This document shows, one piece after another, positions 1-15,000 of a DNA stretch of 64,000 bases. Every line of letters starts with the position of its first letter. Position 1 is the first letter of the stretch. Source of the DNA: Mytilus trossulus (lineage: Eukaryota > Mollusca > Bivalvia > Mytilida > Mytilidae). The stretch covers positions 22,436,886 to 22,500,885 of the forward strand of contig NC_086374.1 in assembly GCF_036588685.1 (NCBI RefSeq). The letters are read 5' to 3'. The notes below the pieces were generated by a model that was not told the origin of the DNA, searched no databases, and was given only the letters and a program-made list of their open reading frames with translations. The position numbers and the translations under genes are program-made.

Positions 1-961
1 AACATGGTCCATAATATATATTGATATTAGCTAGTGTGATAGTCTCAGAGTTAAGCAACTTTAATCAAGTTTTAAACAAATTCAATCCATAAAAAATAAA
101 ATATAGGGAATTATAGACACCAATCAATTAGATGTAACTAAAAGTCTCTCAATGCATGTGACATACATAATTTTTCCCTTTGTGGTCAATATTCGTCTGT
201 CAGCTGTTTCGTCCGTGCGTCCATAATAATTATTGTAAAAGTACGGATTTCGGTCTTAGCTGGTCCGGTTCAGATCCATAGTTTAGAAATCGGTAAATGG
301 CGGACGAATGCAAGAAAATTTACAAAAATAAACGATGTTTGACAAGTTATTTGGAAAGGAACATGACGTTTTTAATGCAATAAATGGATTAAACATTTAC
401 TAGAGGCAACTTTTATCACGTTTAAATGAAGAAACAAACTTATTTTGCCATCAAAATTTAGGTTGATGTACGTTTTCGAGTGACAAGCACCGGAACTTGC
501 AAAAATGTTCGAGGTGATAAGTTGTATTTTTTATCAAATAAACTGCTACACACTGCAAATACAATGCTTCAGCCCTTTTTCTTAAGATAATGAACCGTTT
601 ATGTCTTAATTTCTTAAATTATCAATAAAAAAAATGATGTTTCATCAACTTGTAAAAAATTGAAAATGTCCGATGACGGATGCGACTGGTATCGTCCAGA
701 ACAAATTTTCGCTTTTGGGTGTCAGGGAAAGCCAACCAGTCACGTTTCCGGTGCACTGGTTTACGATTTTTAAATGCAGTAATAGGAACCAGAATACGAA
801 ACGTAAACACAAAAATTCCGTTTAAAATTTTCTTAGTAAATCGATAAATATGAGGTCGGCGGAAATAATTTTTAAGGACAAATGTGCGTTTATTTTTATT
901 TGAATTAGCGAAAAATCGGGTCGGCGGATCCGTAAACCAACTTATTTAATAAAAACGGCCT
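1..961. other. No gene recognised; AT-rich, probably synthetase intron
   Basis: I see no exon with splice signals and synthetase similarity here. The stretch precedes a truncated transposon and probably lies inside the intron that follows the last visible synthetase exon. A 62-codon minus-strand frame at 622-810 resembles nothing I know. Confidence 0.4.
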
Positions 962-2007
962 TAGATTTGGCATATCAAAGAACCCCATTTATTCAATTTT
1001 TGATGAAATCAAACAAAGTTTAATTTTGGACCCAGATTTGGACCAACTTGAAAACTGGGCCAATAATCAAAAATCTAAGTACATTTTTAGATTCAGCATA
1101 TCAAAGAACCCAACCGATTCAATTTTTGTCAAAATCAAACTAAGTTTAATTTTGGACCCTTTGGACCTTAATGTAGACCAATTTGAAAACGGGACCAAAA
1201 ATTAAGAGTCTACATACACAGTTAGATTCGGCATATCAAAGAACCCCAATTATTCAATTTTTGATGAAATCAAACAAAGTTTAATTTTGGACCCTTTGGG
1301 CCTCTTATTCCTAAACTGTTGGGACCAAAACTCCCAAAATCAATACCAACCTTCCTTTTATGGTCATAAAACCTTGTGTTTAAATTTCATAGATAGATTT
1401 CTATTTACTTATACTAAAGTTATGGTGCGAAAACCAAGAAAAATGCTTATTTGGGACCCTTTTTGGCCCCTAATTCCTATACTGTTGGGACCTAAACTCC
1501 CAAAATCAATACCAACCTTCCTTTTGTGGTTATAAACATTGTGATTAAATTTCATTGATTTCTATTTACTTAAACTAAAGTTATTAAGCGAAAACCAAGA
1601 ATAATGCTTATTTAGGCTCTTTTTTGGACCCTAATTCCTAAACTATTGGAACCAAAACTCCCAAAATCAATACCAACCTTTCTTTTGTGGTCATAAACCT
1701 TGTGTCAAAATTTCATAGATTTCTATTAACTTAAACTTAAGTTATAGTGCGAAAACCAAGAAAATGCTTATTTGGGCCCTTTTTGGCTCCTAATTCCTAA
1801 AATGTTGGGATCAAAACTCCCAAAATCAATCCCAACCTTCTCTTTTGTGGTCATAAACCTTGTGTTAAAATTTCATAGATTTCAATTCACTTTTACTAAA
1901 GTTAGAGTGCGAAAACTAAAAGTATTTTCGGACGACGACGCAGACGACGACGCCAACATGATAGAAATATACGACGACATTTTTTTAAATTTTGCGGTCG
2001 TATAAAA
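962..2007 (+). mobile_element. Family-2 element, 5'-truncated
   Basis: This copy shares its body with the fuller copies at 9407 and 26587. It has repeated blocks around TTTGGACCCTTTGG and ACTCCCAAAATCAATACCAA, then a GAC-rich stretch near 1930-1955, and ends in the family terminus GCGGTCGTATAAAA. The 5' end with the inverted match TTTATACGACCGC is missing. Its small open frames (1287-1535, 1772-2005) are by-products of the repeat. It is non-autonomous, and I cannot assign its class. Confidence 0.7.
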
Positions 2008-2966
2008 ACCAGTCATATCTGAAGGCGTTTTTAAAAAAAGTTTGTATAACTGTGATTTTAAACAATTTCTAAAAGTCCAAATCCTGTATTTTCGACAAAA
2101 ATTAGTGAAGCAGAAGGAAACTCAAACTTGATCTGTGACTCATCATGGTTAATTCACATACCAAAAATCAATCCAATATCTAAAGCTGTTTATTTAAAAA
2201 AAAACGTATAATGGGTTGTTGACGGAATTACCAAATTTGGGACAGGGGTAAAACTATATGTCCCCCACAACTTTGTTGCAGAGCAATAAATATGCATTTT
2301 CCTGTGGGAAACTGAGTACGTAAAATAGATGTTTTGGAATACATTTGTATTAAGCTAGTAGTAAAAATACTCCCCTTCTCCCACAGGAAACTGTGCATAG
2401 ACTAAACTTTTGTTGTGGAAAGTGTATGTCATAACAATAACTCTTTCAAATTTGGATATCAACCTTCATCATTCAATTGAGGCCATAATATTACAATATT
2501 ATTATGTCAAATAAGTTTTAAGCTGTTTTAAATGAAATGCAAAGAGAAATGTATTGAACTCTGTATTTCATTTTGTTTTAAAAATGTAATTGGAAGTCGT
2601 AAAACACTTTTAATGAAGTTCTGTGATGAATTTGTTTGTCTGTTTGCTAATGCTTAATCTTTCTGTTTGCATGCATGGAATATTTGACATTGGATTATCA
2701 TTCAATTCTATGCTACTTTTTACCAAAATAATTTTAGAGGTTTCAATAGCAATCTGTATGAAAAAACAATTCCTATCTAATTTCAAACCTGTATGTAGCT
2801 TTTTATCTTTCAAAGTAGAAAAACATGGACTTTGCCACAATTATGCTAATGGGACAGAGTGCATTTTTATTTTCTACATTGGAACTTGGTTTCTTCATTT
2901 AAATCAAGCAAATATTAAATGATCACAGGTTACATTAAAATCATTTTTTTTTTTTATAATAATTAC
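2008..2966. other. Synthetase intron, no exon seen
   Basis: This is the sequence after the donor of the last visible synthetase exon. I looked for the expected continuation leading to the KMSKS loop and found nothing in any minus-strand frame. The overlapping frames at 2610-2840 and 2623-2922 show no similarity to the family. Confidence 0.6.
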
Positions 2967-3092
2967 CTCTTTAAAGGGCAGTTTTCCCATCAACACAAGT
3001 CCCATACACACCATCCTAGCGACCCAGAAAAATAGAATATCATGTCCTGTTTCTAGTAATGTTCCAGGATAAAATGCATTCAGTTCTTTTGT
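2967..3092 (-). CDS. VARS1: VARS1 coding exon 17 (last in window)
   Basis: 126 bp, phase 0 to 0, residues 598-639. It reads [18 protein letters not shown] and then ILFFWVARM. This is the conserved FYP..LLETG.DIL.FWV.RM block of the second half of the Rossmann fold, not far before KMSKS. Acceptor TTGTAG and donor GTAATT are in place. Confidence 0.95.
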
Positions 3093-6000
3093 CTACAACA
3101 TATAAATAAACAAAAATAAAGCAGATAGCAAACACTTAAAATTTACTCTTGGAATTTGATTTAATGTCAAGGTCTTTTGAAAATTTGTTGCATCAAAATA
3201 AATTTCACATCCTTGTCCCTTCTTTGTACATTGGTAGTACTTCATTTGTAACAGAGGCTTAACACATGTTAGTTGGTTGGTGCTTACGGTATAAGCCATT
3301 CACTTCATTTGTTGTGAAATCAGCCTCCAGCACACATAGGCATATGCCATTTGTTGTTGTGTAACATATTTGTTTTTTATTCATTTTTTTGTACATAAAT
3401 TAGGCTGTTAATTTTTTCGTTTGAATTGTTTTACATTGGTCATTTCGTGGCCTTTTATAGCTGACCATGTAGTTTGGGCTTTGCTCATTGTTGAAGTTTT
3501 TATGGTCATATAGTTGTTAATTTCTATGCCATTTGTTTTCTTGGGGAGAGTTGTCTCATTCGCAATCATGACACATCTTTTATTTTCACAAATGAGATTT
3601 AAATGTTTGTGGGGGGTCAAAGAATAATTTTTTAAATGTTTAGATACAGCCTGCAATAACCTAGACAACCTATAGCCAAACGAAGGCAATAGTACACACA
3701 TTGGAGCTAAAAATTACCTGTTCTGGCCATCCAAATATCGAGAAAGGAAATATTCCTGATGAAAACCATGTATCTAACACATCTTCATCTACAAAAAGAT
3801 AATGAGTTGATGAATCAAAAATAATATTCATTGCATTATATGTGTGGTTTCTTTTATTAAATTTGGTGTTCAAAGGTGTAGTTCTTTCATTTTAACTTTG
3901 AATCAGTTCAGATAGTAAACCATAGTGTTTGTCTGTTTACCATGAAGAACTGTGTCATAGGTAAATATCAATTTTAAACTTTATCATCCTTGACAATTTT
4001 CCTTGACCTCATTTAATGCTACATTTAATAACCTAATGAGTATTTTTCAATAGTTGTATTTCGTTCTCTCATACCTTAAATTGAAACATAATATCTATCT
4101 TTCTATATCATTTAAAGGAAGATAATTTCATATATGTAAAAACTAAATGTCACATACAAAGCTTTAGTGTCAAAATAAATTCCTAATATCTTCCTATTTT
4201 TTTTTATTGTCAAGAACTAATTACCTTGTTGCAATGATATCTTTTCTACAGTAACACCAAATTTATCTGCAGCTTTCTGTTTATCTGATCAGAACTAATT
4301 ACCTTGTTTTAATGATATCTTGTCTACAGTAACACCAAATTTATCTGCAGCTTTTTGTTTAGCCTCATCTTCTGATCTTGCAACAATCCAGTAGTTCTCA
4401 TCTGTATCCTGTAATTTTTAAAACCTTATTTAACATATTTTTTCCAACATTCCTGACCTTATATGATATGTACCACTTAAAAATTAAAGAAGACAGATAG
4501 GCAGAAATAGAACACAAGTGAACTTAGGGTTTAGAGGTGCTTTAGAGATACAATATTTTTTTACCAATGGTTTGGTCTAAAATATTCCAAATTATATACA
4601 GGTACATGTACATGGTTATAAATTGTTAATGACTAGTGTCATGATGCTAACAAACTAAATTATGGTTTCAGATTGAAGTATCTTTGATGTTTTAACAGAG
4701 TCAAATATTCAACCATTTCTGTCTCTATTTAAAGACCTGTAAGGCCTATTAATTTTACACCATGTATAAAAGGTTATATAGGTGTAATACAGTAGACTCC
4801 GGCCAATCGGATACCCAAAATGTCAGCTAAAAATATCCGATTGTCCGATATATTCAATTAGCCGATGAAAGTATATTCCTCCAAGGTTTTTTTTCAAAAT
4901 TTACAGACATAACCCTAAGATACCAATAGCTATTATAGCTGCTTTATTAATGGAAATTTGTAACTAATCTCAATTTAATGTTTTTTCAGGTACAAGTTCG
5001 GATAATTCGGTTGATTGAGTAATAGATCGATCAGTTGATTATAATGTTTTTTGTTTATCTGTCAGTCTATTGATTTTATAATTATGTGTTGATTATCTGA
5101 ATAAAATAATTATATATATATAATATGAATAAATTAATTTGCTTTTCTATCTTATCTGTCATGGTTCAAAATAAAAGGCTGAATATTATGTAAATTAGAA
5201 AAATGGCGCACGTGTGTACAAGTTCTATTTCACCTGGGATATGCTATTGACACACGATTCCTTATTTTTACACGGGACTTCTATATATATTTTAATAAAT
5301 TGTTGAGAAAGAGGTACATTTCATTCATATTTATTAAACATTGATGAACATCACGCACAGTTTATCATTTCTGTCGTGTCCTTGTTTGTGAAGTAAATGA
5401 TAATCATAACGATCACATTTGGATAAACACATCTGAGGCAAAATATAATATCAGATTCGTAAAATAAACAAGACAACAAGAAAAAATATGTTTTATTTTG
5501 ACTGTAAAAGATCGTTTTTATTAATAAAATGAAACATTTCTATACTGAAGTTTTCTTAAACTTTGTAATGGCGCAACTTCCGGCTCCATTTCCTGTCAAG
5601 AAAAATATGAAATTATTTCAAAATATTCGATTGTACATGGTTTTCACACATTTTTCATGAATATTCCTATCCAATTAGTCGATATATTCTAATAACCGAT
5701 ATTCGATTATCCGATGTATTTTGACTGAAATGTATAGGGAATGGTTCGGTGTTTTGAAATAATATTACAATAGCTTATATATTCGTTTAACCGATATCCG
5801 ATTAGGTGGAGTCTACTGTACCACCATATTTTGCGTTTTAGTCTATGTTAAATTTTCACTTTTCAAAAAATTGTGCAGATTTTACCTTCGTTTCAAATAA
5901 AGAAATACTTGGCATGAGTAAAGTTTTATCCTGTCCAGTACTAAATAAAAAAAATCACTCACATTTCATTGCATATTAGAAAATAACCATCACTGGAAGT

Positions 6001-9000
6001 TAACCAATCAAATGTTCCCCTTATTTAACCTGTGTACAAGCTTTAGTAACCATGTAACCTCAAGTTTCAAAATATTTTACAGAAACCCCAAATAAAACAA
6101 GAATGTGTCCATAGTACATGGATGCCCCACTCACACTATAATTTCTATGTTTAGTGGAACATGAAATTGGTGTAAAACTCTAATTTGGCAATAAAATTAA
6201 AAATATCATATCATAGGGAACATGTGTAATAAGTTTCAAGTTGATTGGATACCTTGACCAAAAACTTTAACCTGAAGCGGGACAGACAAATGACGAATGA
6301 ACGAAACAGACAAACAAACCAACAGACGAATGAACACACGAACGGTCGCACAGAACTGAAAACATAATTCCTCTCTTCTATCGTAGGTGGAGCATAAAAA
6401 TAACAGTGCTTTGAAATACCCAAGATATATGTATATGACCCAGAAATATTTTACTGTAATTAATAACCTACATCTGTCAAATTCAAAGGATATTTTTTTT
6501 TCTGTGATCATGATCCATTCTGTAATTTTTTTTTGTGCTAGTTCTTTTTGAATTAATGAGAACATTAACTATATTTTTGATTGCTTTAAACAATATATGA
6601 TTCAATATTTTAGTAAAATAATACACTTACTGAACCTGCAGGTATGCTGGGATCATTAATAGTAACAAAGTAGGCTGGGATACGATGTCCCCACCATAAC
6701 TGTCGGGAAATACACCAATCACTGAAAAAAACATTCAAAAGTACCTATTACTGAAAAAAAATTATAGTTCATATGTCCTCGGCCACCTTGAATTAAAATA
6801 AACCTTACAATAATCAGTCCAGAGCATAAAACTACAGTGGATGGCTTAACTTAAGTGATTTTATGCATATCAGCACAGATCATTAAAAAATAGGCAATTT
6901 TTGAGAGAGGAATATAATTAATTTGGTAAACTTCCCACCAAATCAATATAAGTATGTGTTGTATCTTATTATTCTACATTTTATCAAATAAACAATATCA
7001 TTTTTTGGTGGTTTTTTTTAACACTTAGCCATATAAGGGGAGATAACTTTAAAGTCTAACTTTTTATAAATATTTTAATGGAATAATGAAACAGCAGTTC
7101 TGTGTGTAAAATTGTGCAATCCTTAAAAAGACTTTTACATGTCACCCAAATAATAGATAGGCACACATTATTAGCCATTACTAAAATAAACTTGAAAACC
7201 TTTGAGTAAAGCAATAAATTAAGGATACAAACAACCACACTATCAAACATATCTATAATGTATCTTCTACATTTTTACAGGTACCATGAATAGCTTGATG
7301 AAAGTACATACCGTGAATTTTCAAGCCATTTGTTCCAAGTCTGTATATGCATTTCTGGAATAATCTTCAGCTCCCCATCTCTAACAACCTGCAATATTTA
7401 TACAATCATTATGTTTCACAATTCTCTGATCTATTCAAGGCACTAGGACATATGTTTAATCTGAGTTTAGCATAACAGCTACAGCCAAACTTGCTTTAAT
7501 GGTCACCTTGTTTAATTGGTCACCTGCCTCTAAATGCCACTTTCAGACCTTTCTTAATGATTTCTCTATATCATTAAATTTGAATACTTTTCATGTGTTG
7601 TTTCAAACGGACAGTGATCTCCTCATTTTTTTTTTTTATGAAATAGCAATTTCAACTTTTAACAACAGTAATTTTCTTGTTTTTAAACCAAAATATAATC
7701 ATGAAAAAAATACATGTGTTCCGTATCAAGGTCAAGTAAGAATTGGGAGTTGAGTCCACTTTTTAAGTTTTCATTGCAATTCATATCATGGTCTATTTTA
7801 TCAAAGATTTATAAATATTTCATGTTACTTCAAATTTTGAGTGCCAAAAACCTGTCATTTTTGATTTTTTTTTGGCCTGAACAAAAGATTACTCAACAAA
7901 TTGAAAATACTAACAAAATTTCACCTTATCCCATGCACTTTCCATGTTGTTATCAGATTTTATATTATGTTTTAGAACCTCATTTATAATGGTCACCTTT
8001 CTCAAGTTGTCAATTCAGATACTTCCCTTTAGTGACTGCTTATTGTAGGTTTTCACAATATTTTCAAGATAAGTAACAGCCCCAATATCAGTTTTTCTCA
8101 TTTAGTCATACTGAAAATCTGGTTAATATGAAGTGTCAATCTGAAGGTCAATATCAGTATTCGGGAAAAGCATAAAAGAAAACAAGGAGTTTAACATGAT
8201 TTTATGCAAATTATACTCCAGTCGAAATTAGACATTGACAAAACTATTAGCATAAATGGATTGACAATGTAACTGCAACATACCGACCACTCCAAAAGGT
8301 GGATATAATAATACCATACCCTTCTTACTTCTATCTAAAAATGAAAGTCAATAAAGATAATGCTAGAACATTAACTAACCTTAACAGCTGCATCCGCCAT
8401 ACTCTGCATACTAACATACCACTGAGGCTTCAATAAAGGTTCTATCACATCTTTAGATCGACTGTAAATAAAAAAGTTCTTTTCAGAATTACAAAAATAA
8501 ACAAGAGGCTCTCAAGAGCCTGAATCGCTCACCTGAATTTTTTTGGTTTAATCTCTCATCAATGATTATTTTTGCTTTTCAATTTATTTAAATGTTCTTT
8601 GAATCGTCCTATTTTCTTCAAAAGCAAAAAAAATGAAATATAAAATTTACACTAGATACTCTGAAACTCTGAAACTCATTTAGCCTAAGTTTGGCTGAAA
8701 TTGATACAGCAGTTTCAAAAGAGAAGATTTTTTAAAGTAAGTCAACATGATGAACAAATTGTGAAAAAGTCTTTAAAGGGCAATAACTCCTAAAGAGGTC
8801 AATTGACAATTTTGGTCAAATTGACTTATTTGTAGATCTTACTTTGCTGATCATTTTTGCTGTTTACAGTTTATCTTTATCTATAATAATATTCAAGATA
8901 ATGACCAAAAACTGCAAAATTTACTTAAAATTACCAATTAAGTGGCAGCAAACCAACAATTGGATGTTTGATTCATCTGAAAATTTCAGGGCTGATAAAT

Positions 9001-12000
9001 ATTGACCTAATGAACATTTTTACTCCATGTCAGATTTGCTCTTAATGCTTTCGTTTTTGAGATATAAGACAAAAACTGCATTTGACCCCTTTGTTCTATT
9101 TTAAGTAACGGTGGCCATGTTTTTTGACGGATCAAAAATCAAAGCACACACTTTGTGCAGGATAATCTAAGGAACAATCATGCTAAGTTTTAACCAAATC
9201 CATTCAGTAGTTTCAGAGGAGAAGATTTTTTAAAGTTAGCAAATATGATGAACAAATTGTGAAAAGTTGTCATTAAAGGACAATAACCCCTTAAGGGGTC
9301 AATTGACAATTTTGGTCATATAACTTATTTGTAGATCTTACTTTGCTGATCTTTTTCGCTGTTTACAGTTTATCTTTATCTATAATAATATTCAAGATAA
9401 TGACCAACCAGATGCTTCGCAGGGCGTAGCTTTATACGACCGCAGAGGTTAAACCCTGACAGTTGGGGCAAGTATGGACACAACATTCAAGCTGGATTCA
9501 GCTCTAAATTTGGATTGTGATTAAATAGTTGACACAGCATAGGTTTCTGACACAGAATGAATGTGTTCTAATGAACTTAAATTTTGGTTTCTCTTAGAGC
9601 AATTCACTATGCTGTTCAATATTAATCCTCTCAAAATAATTTTTGAAGAAATTTTCTTTTTATTTATGAAATTTCAAATGAGAAAAATTGAACCCAATTT
9701 TTTAATCACATCCCCCTTTCCCTTATTCCAAAACTAATCTCAATTAAAATATTCTAATGGAGTTTGCAACAATAACTACTCATTTAAATACATCATAAAA
9801 TAAACTGTAAATAAAATGTAAAAAAACTGCTTGTTATCACTGAATGGTAAAGATTATTTAAATTTATCAGTTGGTAGTAAAAAGTGAATATACATTGTAT
9901 ATTGTATATAACAAAGATTTAAGTTGATTCTGGACAAAGAAAGATAACTCCAATTAAAAAAAATTCTTGCAATAAGATATTTCTTGCTTACTATTTTGGA
10001 CAAAGAAAGATAACTCTAATTAAAAAAAAAATTGCTATTTCACAATATTGTGAAATTAGATATTTCTTGCCATTCCACAATACTTAATATAATAATTTTA
10101 GATCCTGATTTGGACCAACTTGAAAACTGGGCCCATAATCAAAAATCTAAGTACATGTTTAGATTCAGCATATCAAAGAGGCCCAAGAATTTAATTTTTG
10201 TTAAAATCAAACTAAGTTTAATTTTGGACTCTTTGGACCTTAATGTAGGCCAATTTGAAAACGGGACCAAAAATGAAGAATCTACATACACAGTTAGATT
10301 TGGCATATCAAAGAACCCCATTTATTCAATTTTTGATGAAATCAAAAAAGTTTAATTTTGGACCCCGATTTGGGCCAACTTGAAAACTGGGCCAATAATA
10401 AAAAATCTAAGTTCATTTTTAGATTCAGCATATCAAAGAACCCCAAGGATTCATTTTTTGTTAAAATCAAACTAAGTTTAATTTTGGACCCTTTGGACCT
10501 TAATGTAGACCAATTTGAAAACGGGACCAAAAGTTAAGAATCTACATACACAGTTAGATTCGGCATATCAAAGAACCCCAATTATTCAATTTTGATGAAA
10601 TCAAACAAAGTTTAATTTTGGACCCTTTGGGCCCCTTTTTCCTAAACTGTTGGGACCAAAACTCCCAAAATCAATACCAACTTTCCTTTTATGGTCATTA
10701 ACCTTGTGTTTAAATTTCATAGATTTCTATTTACTTATACTAACGTTATGGTGCGAAAACCAAGAAAAATGCTTATTTGGGTCCCTATTTGGCCACTAAT
10801 TCCTAAACTGTTTGGATCTAAACTCCCAAAATCAATACCAATCTTCCTTTTGTGGTCATAAACATTATATTTAAATTTTTTGATTTCTATTTACTTAAAC
10901 TAAAGTTATTGTGCGAAAACCCAGAATAATGCTTATTTGGGCCCTTTTCTGGCCCCTAATTCCTAAACTGTTAAAACCAAAACTCCCAAAATCAATCCCA
11001 ACCTTTCTTTTGTGGTCATCAACCTTGTGTCAAAATTTCATAGATTTCTATTGACTTAAACTAAAGTTATAGTGCGAAAACCAAGAAAATGCTTATTTGG
11101 TCCCTTTTTGGCCCCTTATTCCTAAAATGTTGGGACCAAAACTCCCAAAATCAATACCAACCTTCCTTTTATGGTCATAAACCTTGTGTTAAAATTTCAT
11201 AGATTTCTATTCACTTTTACTAAAGTTAGAGTGCGAAAACTAAAAGTATTCGGACGACGACGACGACGACAACGACGACGACGACGACGACGCCAACGTG
11301 ATAGCAATATACGACGAAAATTTTTTCAAAATTTGTCGTCGTATAAAAACTGCAAAATTTCCTTAAAATTAACAATTAAGTGGCAGCAACCCAACAATGG
11401 TTTGTTTGATTCATCTTCATGCTTTCGTTTTTGAGATATAAGACAAAAACTGCATTTGACCCCTATGTTCTATTTTAAGTAACGGTGGCCATGTTTTTTG
11501 ACGGATCAAAAATCAAAGCACACACTTTATGCAGGATAATCTAAGAAACAATCATGCTAAGTTTTAACCAAATCCATTCAGTAGTTTCAGAGAAGAAGAT
11601 TTTTTAAAGTTAGCAAATATGATGAACAAATTGTGAAAAATTGTCATTAAAGGACAATTACCCCTTAAGGGGTCAATTGACAATTTTGGTCATATTAACT
11701 TATTTATAGATCTTACTTTGCTGATCTTTTTTGCTGTTTACAGTTTATCTTTATCTATAATAATATTCAAGATAATGACCAAATACTGCAAAATTTCCTT
11801 AAAATTACCAATTAAGTGGCAGCAACCCAACAATGGTTTGTTTGATTCATCTGAAAATTTCAAGGCTGATAGATCTTGACCTAATAAACATTTTTACCCA
11901 TGTCAGATTTGCTCTAAATGCTTTTGTTTTTTAGGTATAAGCCAAAAACTGCATTTGACCCCTATGTTCTATTTTAAGTAACGGCGGCCATGTTTTTTGA

Positions 12001-15000
12001 CGGATCAAAAATCGAAGCGCACATTTAGTGCAGGATATACTAAGGAACAATCATGTTAAGTTTCATTCAAATCCATTCAGTAGTTTCAGAGGAGATGTTT
12101 GAAAAATTGTTAACGACGACGACGACGACGGACGCCAAGTGATGAGAAAAGCTCACATGGCCTTTTAGGCCAGGTGAGCTAAAAAAAGTTACAATTATTT
12201 CTTTTTACATTCTTTTAAAAATTTATAAGGTATAGCTCTAGAATGACAAATATAAATATGTGAATCTACCAAAGAACTATGGATTTTCAGATGCAAATTT
12301 AAAGATCAGCCATTAACTTAACATTTTTATAATATTAAGTTTTCAATAAACTGATCAAATTTTTTCTCTTCATTTAGTGGCTTTGTTTCTGCATTAATGA
12401 TGGTTATTTCAATTAAAAAGAGAATTTATCCAAAGCACTCAAATAAAGAGACAATCAAAAGATTATTTGTAAAATTATGATCAAAATGATCCAACATAAA
12501 GAATAAGCCATGATTGTTACATTGCAGCATCATCAGCTCTAATTTTGAAATTGAATACAGTGACTGTGATAAAAGTTTGGCACAGTGTACTTGCTTGAAG
12601 ATTTAAAAATCTGACAATTCTCTTTACACATCTAAAATATCTACGAGTAACACTGTCTTGTATCAAAACCTTCAGTAAAAGATACACAAAGGCATACATA
12701 CTGGAGTATAATCTGATACATTTATCATATGCCTCAGATATGAGAATTGTTGTAGTAAATATTTTACTTCTAATAAAACAAGTAAAACTGCGAGTCACTG
12801 CTCACTGATGATACCTCTGCCAAAATGTTTTGGTTAACAGGAAGTTGTTGAGTGATGAATCTGAAAACGCATCACACAGTATAACTGACTTATGTAAACC
12901 CTAAAACCAAATTTCAGAAATCCTTGTATTATAGTTTCTGAGAAAAACATGAAGAAATTTTCAACTTGGCTATCATGTGCAAAATGATACAAGTGTTCGG
13001 TAAACAGGAAGTTGTTGAGTGATGAATCTGAAACGCATCACACAGTATAACTGACTTATGTAAACCCTAAAACCAAATTTCAGAAATCCTTGTATTATAG
13101 TTTCTGAGAAAAACGTGACGAAATTTTCAACTTGGCTATCATGTGTAAAATGATACAAGTGTTCGGTAAACAGGAAGTTGTTGAGTGATGAATCTGAAAA
13201 CACATATAAACCCTGAAACAAAATTTCAGTAATCATTGTCAAAAGCAGGGGTATAAAAAAACAATTTGGCCAACTCTGTAAATTCAGTATTGATATAGAT
13301 GAGACTGACCTGCAGATTGGCACAACCATAGGGTTATCTTTAGTTTCTTTATATAAACCCTTGTCTTTTAGAGCTTTCAACACTGCTTTTCTAGCTTCAA
13401 ATCTTTTCATTCCCTGAAAACAACAAACAAATTGTGTAAATCTAATAGCTTTTTGGAACAAACTGCCATAAATAAAAAAAAAGCAAAATTAAAAAGTAAA
13501 AATATATACATTATTCCAATGAGGTGAATGTGAACTTAATTTATCACACAATAACAAATTTTATTCTTTGGAAATGTTCCAAAAGAGAACTAAAATTGTA
13601 CAAAAACCAGGTGCTCCGCAGGGCGCAGCTTTATACAACCCCAGAGGTTGAACCCTGAACAGTTGGGGCAAATTTGGTCACAATATTCAAGCTTGATTCT
13701 GTCTGAATTTGGATTGTGATCAAAAATTTGACATAATATAGGTTTTTGTCACAAAATTAAGTGGTCAAAGATCTAACAAATCTATTGCACAATACTGTGC
13801 AATTGAAGATTTGTTCTTGAAACTTTTCAAAATTCTAAATTTGAAAAATTTTGAAAAAAAGGAAGCCCTTCAAAAAATGGTAAACAAAAAATCCCCCCCC
13901 CCCAACTTTTTGAAACCCCCTTGGAGCAATAAACCTTAAACTCAATCCCATGCTTTCCATTGCAGAATGGAACCTTGTAGTACAATTTCAGAGAGATCCA
14001 TACACTTAAACACAAATTATTGTCATGATTGGTTGGAAACTAGAAACATGCTTCTTTTTGGCCCTTTTTTGGCCCCTAATTCCTACATATTTTTGGCAAT
14101 TAACCCAAAACTTAATCCCAGCCTCCCCTTTGTTATATGTTACATTGTGGTACAATTTCAGAGAGATCCATACAATTACACATAAGTTATTGCCTTGAAA
14201 CTAGAAAAATGCTTGTTTTAACCCCTTTTTGGCCCTTAATCCCTAAACTTTGGCCCCATAACCCCTAAAATGAATCCAAACCTTCTATTTGTGGTTTTAA
14301 ACATTGCAGTATGATTTTCAGACAATTGAAATACTTCTACACAAGTTATCATCCTGAAACTAGAAAAATGCTTGTTTTGTGCCCTTTTTGGGCCCCTAAT
14401 TCCTAATCAGTTGGGATCATCATCCTCAAAATCAATCCCAACCTTCCTTTTGTGGTTTTGAACCTTCTGAAAAAATTTCATGAAGATCTATTCACTTTAA
14501 CTAAAGTTATTATCCGGAAACCAATGTGTTTTCGGACGACGACGCAGACGACGACATCATACCATTATACGATCCCAAAATTTTTTTGTGGTCGTATAAA
14601 AATTAAACCAACTTGAATTTCATATAAGAATTTGAAAAAGCTTTAAAGCTATAAATAGTACATACACTAAATTCTCCACAATCAGCTGATATATTGCCTT
14701 CATCATCAATCATTGTAATAAATGGTAAATTATGTCGTTTTCCACACTCATAATCATTCTGATCGTGAGCAGGTGTAATCTTCACAGCACCTAAAAATAG
14801 AAGAAATATCATTTAAATGAATTCAGTCAGACAAGGAACTACACAAAGAAAATTAAAAAAAAAAATTTGTTTATCAAAACTTGTGAACATAGTGATATTA
14901 TAAAGAGAAAAGAGAAACAGGAAATGGTTTACTGTTTAACAATGGATTCAGTATTCATTCAAACTATCCTACCGAGTATATGAATCAAGAGTAAAATTAG

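Noticed and set aside
12973-13461. 162-codon minus-strand frame as a gene
   Set aside because: Only the part matching exon 11 (13310-13413) is real. The rest is intron and a 165-bp tandem repeat.
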